Shown: positions 1 through 5,010 of the stretch, in pieces
Layout: every line of letters begins with the position of its first letter
Numbering within the stretch: the first letter of the stretch is position 1
NCBI GenBank assembly: GCA_903906615.1
Contig: CAIVKT010000631.1
Span: 1-5,010, forward strand
Direction of reading: 5' to 3'
From: an uncultured Bacteroidota bacterium
Lineage (GTDB): Bacteria; Bacteroidota; Bacteroidia; Chitinophagales; Chitinophagaceae
DNA: 5,010 bases
Program-made: the position numbers and the translations under genes
Notes under the pieces: generated by a model
The model's database searches: none
What the model saw: the letters and a program-made list of their open reading frames with translations, nothing else
Told to the model about the DNA's origin: nothing

Positions 1-74
1 GGTTTGCACGCAGGCACATCTATGAGTCGTTCCCATACCGCGCTGCAAGCAAGCAGCCTGTAGAAGCTGAATAA
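1..74 (+). CDS. C-terminal end of an unidentified gene entering from the left
   Basis: Reading from base 3, an open frame gives 23 residues and ends at a TAA at 72-74; bases 1-2 belong to the preceding codon. The tail reads FARRHIYESFPYR followed by AASKQPVEAE, a charged, soluble-looking C-terminus. The other two frames also close early (TGA at 29-31, TAG at 61-63), so frame alone does not prove the choice. This one is preferred because its composition looks protein-like and its stop lies just before a non-coding palindromic stretch. No family can be recognised from so few residues. It could equally be non-coding sequence. Confidence 0.4.
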   Translation, partial: FARRHIYESFPYRAASKQPVEAE

Positions 75-79
75 GAAAA

Positions 80-132
80 CCCCAACCCTCCCGCTGATGA
101 AGCGGGATCTTGTGCAGGGGAAATTTTGGTTG
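80..132. repeat. Imperfect palindromic C-rich/G-rich intergenic stretch
   Basis: A C-rich left half (CCCCAACCCTCCC, 80-92) faces a G-rich right half. An inner 6-bp stem pairs CCCGCT (90-95) with AGCGGG (101-106) around a 5-base loop, and an outer 5-bp stem pairs CAACC (83-87) with GGTTG (128-132). CCCC at 80-83 could alternatively pair with GGGG at 117-120. From general knowledge, Chitinophagaceae-type genomes carry many short intergenic palindromes of the pattern CCCCAACCC...GGG...TTTTGGTTGAG, and this looks like a worn copy of one. It lies just after the putative stop at 74 and could also serve as a terminator, although there is no clean T-run after it. Whether it is repeated in the genome cannot be judged from one copy. 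Confidence 0.35.
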
Positions 133-164
133 AGTTCCTTAATCTTCAAGTAAATATTACTTAA

Positions 165-211
165 AATAAAAGCAAAAGGCGCAACGTACCGTAGCGCCTT
201 TTGCTTTTATT
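165..211. terminator. Bidirectional intrinsic terminator downstream of the DinB-like gene
   Basis: This is a perfect 18-bp inverted repeat, with arms 165-182 and 194-211. The GC-rich core GGCGC/GCGCC sits next to the 11-base spacer and is flanked by A-rich and T-rich outer arms. The spacer can itself form a small extra hairpin (ACG 184-186 with CGT 190-192). Read on the minus strand, the structure begins 10 bp after the TAA of the DinB-like gene and ends in a U-rich tract (CTTTTATTTTAA), as expected for rho-independent termination. On the plus strand it is also followed by T-rich sequence, so it could stop transcripts arriving from the left as well. Confidence 0.8.
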
Positions 212-221
212 CTGCAACTCA

Positions 222-710
222 TTATTTGAACGACATCGCCTCTTTACCCGCCAGCTTTCTGAGTATACCCAGTTGCCCTAAATGATAGGCTTCATGTGAT
301 AGAAGGAACGCAAACATGCCCAGCATTGTATCATCTGCAATAGGTGACTGCACCGGCGACTTTGAAGCAAACACATCATCCGGTATTTTGCAGATAGCTT
401 CACTAAGCAAGGGAGATACTTCATTCCACCGTGCCGTTATTTCTTCTACAGATGGATAGACGGCATGGAGGTCAAGAATAGCGCCGCGCCCAAACTGGGC
501 GCGGTAGCTGCCATCTACCGGCAGCTCAGCAAACTTGCTCATGCTGCCCAGGCGGGTATCCAGCATATGGCCCATTACCCATTTTATGTTATTGATTTGG
601 TCGCTGTTGCGCGTATTGGCTTCGGTATCCGATAACCCTTCTGTTACATTATTGAACAGGCGCGTTTGCAGATCTAACTGCATCCTGAATGCTGCTGCTG
701 CTTGAGACAT
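222..710 (-). CDS. DinB-like family protein, putative metal-dependent four-helix protein
   Basis: The 162-residue product has the size and layout of the DinB/YfiT-like superfamily: small four-helix-bundle proteins that bind a divalent metal through three histidines. The likely ligands are visible as His48 in the helix WVMGHMLDTR, and His139 and His143 in SHEAYHLGQLG, followed by the usual RKLAGKEAM tail (151-159). Members include damage-induced proteins and thiol-dependent transferases (bacillithiol or mycothiol relatives), but most have no known substrate, and none can be assigned here. The protein is cytosolic: no signal peptide or membrane segment is seen. The ATG at 708-710 gives the full-length family N-terminus; Met10 is a possible later start. 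There is no evident Shine-Dalgarno site, which is normal in Bacteroidota. The gene stands alone, divergent from the SRPBCC-idi pair, and ends at a strong hairpin. The family call is firm; the activity is unknown. Confidence 0.88.
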   Translation of the reverse strand: MSQAAAAFRMQLDLQTRLFNNVTEGLSDTEANTRNSDQINNIKWVMGHMLDTRLGSMSKFAELPVDGSYRAQFGRGAILDLHAVYPSVEEITARWNEVSPLLSEAICKIPDDVFASKSPVQSPIADDTMLGMFAFLLSHEAYHLGQLGILRKLAGKEAMSFK

Positions 711-778
711 GATGTTTTTGATTTAAAGATTAAACAATCCGGGATCGCAATATAAATACAGGCAACATCAAATTAAAC

Positions 779-786
779 TATTTTTG
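779..786 (+). promoter_or_regulatory. Candidate Bacteroidota -7 element for the SRPBCC-idi operon
   Basis: TATTTTTG matches the Bacteroidota -7 consensus TAnnTTTG in full and lies in the divergent spacer, about 70 bp before the ATG at 856. No TTTG-like -33 box is seen at the expected distance upstream, which lowers confidence. An alternative is TACATTTA at 836-843, with one mismatch and a TTTC at 812-815 some 20 bp upstream, which would give a very short leader. For the opposite gene, the best minus-strand candidate is TTAATTTG (plus coordinates 769-776), with one mismatch. Confidence 0.3.
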
Positions 787-855
787 CAATAATTAACGTT
801 ATTTTCTGCGCTTTCAAAGCAATGAAGATTTGACCTACATTTACAATACATAACT

Positions 856-1812
856 ATGGCAGGAAGAAACAGCGCGGGAGACAAAAGAAAAGTGGTAACA
901 CTGCTGCTTACCTGTGTACCTTCGTGGGTATTCACCTACCTTTCTGTCAACTTCTTTACAGCATACACTTACGGCCTGTTCATATGGCTGCCATTTGTGC
1001 TGGGCTGCGCCACAACGCTTATCTATGGCTACAAAAATCCTGTAGCTACAAAGGCCGGCACTCGCAACACTGCATACCTGGCGTTGCTCGTTTTTTCGCT
1101 TGGCCTGCTGGTCTTCGCATGGGAGGGAGTTATATGCCTCATCATGGCTGCCCCAATCGGCTTCTTCTTCACCTGGATCGGGTATCTTATAGGTTATTGG
1201 CTCATCAGGAAGAAAATGGGCAATAATACCACTGTTATTGTACTACTGTTATTTGCCTCTGTGCCATCGCTTATGGCGTTTGAGCATACGGTAAAGGATG
1301 AAGAGCAGTTGCGCTCCGTTACCACATCGGTTGAGATCAATGCCACACCCGGGGCCGTGTGGAAGAATGTCATCTCCTTTCCACAACTTAAAGAACCAAA
1401 CGAATTGGTTTTTAAAACGGGCATAGCCTACCCCATCAATGCCACAATTGAGGGCACAGGAGTGGGCGCGGTGCGCCATTGCAACTTCTCTACCGGCAGC
1501 TTCGTAGAGCCTATTACCGTATGGGATGAGCCGCACCTGCTGCAGTTCTCCGTAGCCGACCAGCCGGCAACTATGAAGGAGCTTAGCTTTTACGATATAC
1601 ACCCCAATCACTTGCATGGGTATTGGGTATCTAAGCAAGGCCAGTTCAAGCTTACGCCGCTGCGTAATGGCCATACGTTATTGGTAGGCACTACCTGGTA
1701 TGTAAATAAAATAAAGCCCGGCGCTTACTGGGAAGTATGGAGCGACTATATAGTGCATAAGATACATACCCGTGTGCTGGCACACATTAAAGAACAAGCC
1801 GAGAAACAATAG
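856..1812 (+). CDS. Five-helix membrane protein with C-terminal SRPBCC (START-like) domain
   Basis: The 318-residue protein has two parts. Residues 1-142 are strongly hydrophobic, with about five membrane segments (roughly 13-34, 38-57, 71-88, 91-117 and 125-142). Residues 153-315 look like an SRPBCC/polyketide-cyclase-like domain. It opens with the typical first strand and helix, SVEINATPGAVWKNVISFPQL (158-178), continues with GTGVGAVRHCNFSTG (200-214) and FVEPITVWDE (216-225), and ends in a long C-terminal helix with YWEVWSDYIVHKIHTRVL (291-308). SRPBCC domains form a helix-grip cavity that binds hydrophobic ligands, but no catalytic function can be read here. The fifth helix leads directly into the domain; the side of the membrane it faces is uncertain. 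The ATG at 856 is the first Met after an in-frame TGA at 823-825. The stop is 2 bp before idi, so the two are probably co-transcribed and coupled. That suggests a link to isoprenoid metabolism, by context only. Confidence 0.85.
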   Translation: MAGRNSAGDKRKVVTLLLTCVPSWVFTYLSVNFFTAYTYGLFIWLPFVLGCATTLIYGYKNPVATKAGTRNTAYLALLVFSLGLLVFAWEGVICLIMAAPIGFFFTWIGYLIGYWLIRKKMGNNTTVIVLLLFASVPSLMAFEHTVKDEEQLRSVTTSVEINATPGAVWKNVISFPQLKEPNELVFKTGIAYPINATIEGTGVGAVRHCNFSTGSFVEPITVWDEPHLLQFSVADQPATMKELSFYDIHPNHLHGYWVSKQGQFKLTPLRNGHTLLVGTTWYVNKIKPGAYWEVWSDYIVHKIHTRVLAHIKEQAEKQ

Positions 1813-1814
1813 CA

Positions 1815-2333
1815 ATGGAATACGTAGTACTGGTAGATGAGCAGGATAAAGAGATAGGGACAATGGAGAAGCTACAGGCCCATGAAGAGGGCAGGCTGCA
1901 CAGGGCTATATCTGTTTTCGTCTTCAACACCCGCGGCGAAATGTTACTGCAACAACGGGCCGCAGGCAAGTACCACTCCGCCCTCCTATGGACCAATGCC
2001 TGCTGCAGTCACCCCCGGCCCGGCGAGCGCGTGGCCGATGCCGCACACCGCAGGCTGCACGAAGAAATGGGTATCAGCTGTCCTTTGCAGGAGCTATTCA
2101 GCTTCACCTACAAAGCACATTTGGAAAACAATTTGACCGAGCACGAATTCGACCACGTTTTTAAAGGGATAACAGACGAAGAGCCACACCCGGATGCCAG
2201 TGAGGTGGCAGCATTCAGGTATGTGGGTATGGAAACACTCAGGCACGACATAGCCGCAAACCCGGACATGTATACGGAGTGGTTCAAGATCTGTATCAAA
2301 GAGCATGTAGCCATGCTTCAACCACGTAACTGA
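1815..2333 (+). CDS. idi: Isopentenyl-diphosphate delta-isomerase, type I (Nudix fold)
   Basis: The enzyme interconverts isopentenyl diphosphate and dimethylallyl diphosphate in the cytosol, balancing the two building blocks of isoprenoids such as quinone tails, undecaprenyl phosphate and carotenoids. The 172-residue length is normal for bacterial type I enzymes. By comparison with the E. coli enzyme, the catalytic Cys is Cys64 in TNACCSHP (60-67) and the catalytic Glu is Glu111 in EHEFDHVF (109-116). The metal ligands correspond to His23, His29, His66, Glu109 and Glu111. A Nudix-like helix follows (GERVADAAHRRLHEEMGI, 70-87). All key residues are present, so the protein should be active. The ATG at 1815 sits 2 bp after the TAG of the SRPBCC gene, which points to one transcript. 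In bacteria using the non-mevalonate pathway this enzyme is helpful rather than essential; the window does not show which pathway is used. No clear terminator follows. Confidence 0.96.
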   Translation: MEYVVLVDEQDKEIGTMEKLQAHEEGRLHRAISVFVFNTRGEMLLQQRAAGKYHSALLWTNACCSHPRPGERVADAAHRRLHEEMGISCPLQELFSFTYKAHLENNLTEHEFDHVFKGITDEEPHPDASEVAAFRYVGMETLRHDIAANPDMYTEWFKICIKEHVAMLQPRN

Positions 2334-2465
2334 TCTTCAGCACCGGCAACGCACCATTATAAGCTGCATCACTATAACTATCAATATATTACAGTTGCAG
2401 AATAATAATAGAGGCTTTCATTTAAACCAATTACTTATATTTCGGTCAAAACCAGTTCATAAATC
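2334..2465. other. AT-rich intergenic spacer between idi and the barrel gene
   Basis: This spacer holds no credible open frame. The only inverted repeat noticed after idi is a 5-bp CTGCA/TGCAG pair (2364-2368 and 2396-2400) with a 27-base loop, too weak to call a terminator. A possible promoter for the next gene is TATATTTC at 2436-2443, one mismatch from TAnnTTTG, with TTTC at 2416-2419 as a poor -33 candidate. It would give a leader of about 20 bases. The promoter is plausible because of its position, not because the motif is strong. Read-through from idi cannot be excluded. Confidence 0.3.
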
Positions 2466-5010
2466 ATGCGAATGGCTCATCGTTTACTGCTGCTGTGCGG
2501 CCTTTTTCTTATTACCCAGACCTCAATAGCCCAAACTTATAATGTTACCGGACGCATACTGGATGCTTCAGACACCACTACGCTTATTGGTGTAACTGTT
2601 GCTGTTACCGGCATTACCGACACCACAACAAAAACAGGCGCAGTTACCGATACGGTGGGCAACTTTGAGGTAGATAATTTAAAGCCCGGCAAGTACAAAG
2701 TACATATAGAATACCTGGGCTACCTTACCATCAACCAATCCGTAACTATCGCTGATAAAAATGTATCTCTCGGCAATATCGGCATGAAGACCTCTGATAA
2801 AGAGTTGAAATCTGTAACGGTAAAAGGTAAACAGATAAGGGCGGAGCAGTTGGGCGATACCATCTCGCTTCATGCAGATGCCTATAAAACCAACCCCGAT
2901 GCCACCGCAGAAGACTTGGTAACTAAGATGCCGGGCTTCACATCAGACAACACAGGCGTAAAGGTAAATGGCGAAAGCGTGCAGCAGGTATATGTGGATG
3001 GCAAGCCCTTCTTTGGCACCGACCCTACACTGGCATTGCGCAACCTGCCCTCAGAAGTTATAGACAAGATACAGGTGTTTGATAAACTGAGCGACCAGTC
3101 CCAGTTCACCGGCTTTGATGACGGCACCGCACAAAAAACGATCAATATAGTAACGAAGAAAAACAAACGCGAGGGCGTTTTCGGCAAAGTGTATGCGGGC
3201 TACGGCACCGATGATACCTACCTCGCAGGTGGCAACCTGAATATATTTAATGGCGACCAGCGCATATCTATACTGGCGCTTTCCAACAACATCAACCAGC
3301 AAAACTTCAGCTCGCAGGATATACTGGGGGTAACAGGTGGTGGCGGCCAAAGCCGCGGTGGTGGCGGCAGTGGTGGCCGGGGCGCTTTTGGCGGTGGTGG
3401 CGGGGCGGCCAATAACTTCCTTGTGAACCAGCAAGGCGGCATCACTACCACCAACTCATTCGGCATCAACTACAGCGACGACTGGGGCAAGAAATTAAAA
3501 GTAACAGCCAGCTATTTTTATAACGGCACAGATAATGTGAATAACACCAGCCTGGCGCGCAATTATTTTACCGGGTCGGATGCAGGTAATGTGTACCATG
3601 AGAATGACTACGCGGATACCAAAAATTACAACCACCGTGTGAACCTTAGATTTGAATACACTATTGATTCCTTCAACGCGATCATCTTTACACCCAGCAT
3701 CAGCTTCCAGAAAAACAACGCCACTACCTCGCAAACGGCCAGTACCGACAGCACGGGCGGCACAAGTATGTTCCCGCTATCCAGCACTATAAATCACAGC
3801 ACGGCAGATAATTCAGGCTACAGCTCATCAAACAACCTGCTGTACCAGCACAAATTTAAAAGGCCGAGGCGCACCATTTCCTTCAACATCAATAACTCGC
3901 TGAGCGAAAAGACCGGCACCGGCAACTACTACGCCAATGACAGCGAATATTATTATAATGCCCTGCTTAAAGACAGCACCAACATACTGAACCAATATTA
4001 CACCCAATACAACAACAGCTATACCATCGGCGGCAGCCTCAACTATACCGAGCCACTAGGCAAGAAAAGCCAGCTGCAGGCCAATTACAGCCCGTCTGTA
4101 ACAAAGGGGATAGCAGATAAAGAAACCTATAACTTCAGTCCGGGCACCAATAGTTTCAGCGATTTTGATGACACCCTGTCCAATAAATACCACAGCACAT
4201 ACAACGTGCAAAAAGGCGGCCTCAGCTACCGCGTAGGCGATAAGAAGTTGAACTTCAGCATAGGCGCTAACGTACAGTACGCCACATTGGACGGCACCGA
4301 AACCTACCCTACTACCACCCCTGTGCAAAAGAACTTCACTGATGTGCTGCCGACAGCCTTTTTCAACTATCGCTTTGCGGATGGCCGCAACTTGCGCATT
4401 ATGTACCGCACCGGCATATCGGCACCAAGTATATCGCAGTTGCAGGATGTGGTGGATGTAAGCAACCCGCTGCTGCTCAATACCGGCAACCCCAACCTGA
4501 GGCAGGATTATGAGCAGACCATTATAGTGCGCTATGGCCTTACCAAGGCCAAGAACGCGCACAACTTTTTTGTGTACCTCTATGGCAATGCTATCAGCAA
4601 CTATATAGGCTCAGCGACTTACCAGCCGAGGACCGACTCCACATTCAAAGGACCGGGGGCCACAACACCCGTTATCATTGAACGTGGCGGGCAGCTTACA
4701 TTGCCTGTGAACCTTGATGGCTACTACAGCGGCAAGGCATTCCTTACCTATGGCATCCCAGTTGACTTTATTAAGTGCAACCTTAACCTGAATGGCGGGT
4801 TCAACTACACCCGCACACCGGGTGTGGTGAATAACGCGATCAATTACTCAGGCAACTCCGTACCCTCAGCAGGCGTAGTACTGAGCAGCAATGTGAGTGA
4901 GAATGTGGACTTCACGCTGTCTTACTCCGGCAATTACAACATTGTAACCAACACACTGCAAAACCAGACCAACAACAATTACTACAGCCATGTGGCCGGT
5001 TTCAAGATCA
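2466..5010 (+). CDS. Outer-membrane beta-barrel / TonB-dependent receptor-like protein, 3' end cut off
   Basis: The frame is open from ATG 2466 to the right edge (848 full codons), so the C-terminus is missing. Residues 1-22 form a Sec signal peptide (hydrophobic LLLLCGLFLI core, probable cleavage after TSIA before Gln23); Cys11 does not fit a lipobox. Residues 25-115 match a carboxypeptidase-regulatory-like beta-sandwich (VTGRILD, GNFEVDNLKPGKYKVHIEYLGY). Residues 123-232 match a plug-like domain: KMPGF (154-158), VYVDGKPFFGTDP (175-187), FTGFDDG, and INIVTKK (226-232). From about 235 on, alternating aromatic/polar strands form a barrel of the OMP_b-brl_3 type, with RIMYRTGISAPS (644-655) and GNPNLRQDYEQ (674-684). 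Complete members are usually somewhat over 900 residues, so roughly 50-100 residues are probably missing. Members are assumed to import ligands across the outer membrane; the ligand is unknown and no SusD partner is visible. A Gly-rich segment lies at 291-313. Met3 is an alternative start. Confidence 0.92.
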   Translation, partial: MRMAHRLLLLCGLFLITQTSIAQTYNVTGRILDASDTTTLIGVTVAVTGITDTTTKTGAVTDTVGNFEVDNLKPGKYKVHIEYLGYLTINQSVTIADKNVSLGNIGMKTSDKELKSVTVKGKQIRAEQLGDTISLHADAYKTNPDATAEDLVTKMPGFTSDNTGVKVNGESVQQVYVDGKPFFGTDPTLALRNLPSEVIDKIQVFDKLSDQSQFTGFDDGTAQKTINIVTKKNKREGVFGKVYAGYGTDDTYLAGGNLNIFNGDQRISILALSNNINQQNFSSQDILGVTGGGGQSRGGGGSGGRGAFGGGGGAANNFLVNQQGGITTTNSFGINYSDDWGKKLKVTASYFYNGTDNVNNTSLARNYFTGSDAGNVYHENDYADTKNYNHRVNLRFEYTIDSFNAIIFTPSISFQKNNATTSQTASTDSTGGTSMFPLSSTINHSTADNSGYSSSNNLLYQHKFKRPRRTISFNINNSLSEKTGTGNYYANDSEYYYNALLKDSTNILNQYYTQYNNSYTIGGSLNYTEPLGKKSQLQANYSPSVTKGIADKETYNFSPGTNSFSDFDDTLSNKYHSTYNVQKGGLSYRVGDKKLNFSIGANVQYATLDGTETYPTTTPVQKNFTDVLPTAFFNYRFADGRNLRIMYRTGISAPSISQLQDVVDVSNPLLLNTGNPNLRQDYEQTIIVRYGLTKAKNAHNFFVYLYGNAISNYIGSATYQPRTDSTFKGPGATTPVIIERGGQLTLPVNLDGYYSGKAFLTYGIPVDFIKCNLNLNGGFNYTRTPGVVNNAINYSGNSVPSAGVVLSSNVSENVDFTLSYSGNYNIVTNTLQNQTNNNYYSHVAGFKI
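3336..3404 (+). repeat. Glycine-rich low-complexity segment inside the barrel gene
   Basis: Residues 291-313 of the barrel protein contain 16 glycines in 23 positions, as runs of four, four, two, one and five Gly split by Gln-Ser-Arg, Ser, Arg and Ala-Phe. The DNA is a GGT/GGC-rich stretch with short imperfect repeats (GGTGGTGGCGG occurs three times, around 3336, 3357 and 3390, the last with one shift in context). It follows QDILGVT and precedes NNFLVNQQGG, so it probably forms a flexible loop between early barrel strands. Related Bacteroidota proteins often carry a Gly-rich stretch at about this place. The repeats are prone to slippage, which could change loop length without breaking the frame. 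Confidence 0.7.

Noticed and set aside
1249..1674. A 141-codon minus-strand open frame opposite the SRPBCC gene
   Set aside because: The plus strand encodes a recognisable SRPBCC domain over the same bases, and the antisense product has no recognisable motif.
2364..2400. Inverted repeat CTGCA/TGCAG after idi as a terminator
   Set aside because: The stem is only 5 bp with a 27-base loop and no T-run follows, so it is well within chance for AT-rich spacer.
2466..2531. Lipoprotein signal at Cys11 of the barrel protein
   Set aside because: Leu-Leu-Leu-Cys does not meet the lipobox pattern, and the hydrophobic core continues past the Cys to a normal signal peptidase I site near residue 22.
3051..3469. 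Two overlapping minus-strand open frames rich in Ala/Thr and Pro
   Set aside because: Their odd composition (Ala-Thr runs, Pro runs) is the mirror of the Gly-rich segment of the barrel protein at 3336-3404. They are shadows, not genes.
4056..4562. A 168-codon open frame on the minus strand inside the barrel gene
   Set aside because: It lies wholly antisense to clear outer-membrane barrel coding sequence, its translation is low-information (Ala/Val/Ile-rich without a motif), and it has no promoter or ribosome site. It is a by-product of codon choice in the real gene.
2466..5010. SusC-type glycan receptor with SusD partner
   Set aside because: The plug and barrel motifs fit the OMP_b-brl_3 type better than SusC. 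No SusD-like gene lies upstream, and the downstream side is outside the window.
1..5010. CRISPR array, insertion sequence, tRNA or defence system
   Set aside because: No regularly spaced repeats, transposase-like frame, terminal inverted repeats flanking a gene, or tRNA-like cloverleaf was seen on either strand.

Overview
The window looks like chromosomal DNA of a Bacteroidota bacterium, most likely in or near the Chitinophagaceae/Sphingobacteriales. The evidence is the large outer-membrane barrel protein with an N-terminal carboxypeptidase-regulatory-like domain, the lack of clear Shine-Dalgarno sites, a TAnnTTTG-type promoter element, and an intergenic C-rich/G-rich palindromic stretch of a kind common in these genomes. 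Placement below phylum is inference. Base composition and codon use look even across the window, with no visible sign of recent transfer.

Layout. Bases 1-74 hold the probable last codons of a gene that enters from the left. Bases 75-221 are non-coding and contain an imperfect palindromic stretch and then an 18-bp perfect inverted repeat, which ends the minus-strand DinB-like gene (222-710). A 145-bp divergent spacer (711-855) separates that gene from a plus-strand pair: a five-helix membrane protein with a C-terminal SRPBCC (START-like) domain (856-1812), and 2 bp later a type I isopentenyl-diphosphate isomerase, idi (1815-2333). After a 132-bp spacer, an outer-membrane beta-barrel/TonB-dependent-receptor-like gene starts at 2466 and runs off the right edge still open, with 848 complete codons visible.

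How the genes relate. The SRPBCC membrane protein and idi are almost certainly co-transcribed and probably translationally coupled. This is the most suggestive functional link here, because it places an unstudied membrane protein with a hydrophobic-ligand-binding fold beside an enzyme of isoprenoid precursor supply. No carotenoid, menaquinone or other isoprenoid gene is visible to say which product is involved. The DinB-like gene and the outer-membrane barrel appear to be independent units. I see no mobile element, CRISPR array, tRNA, rRNA or clearly novel multi-gene system.
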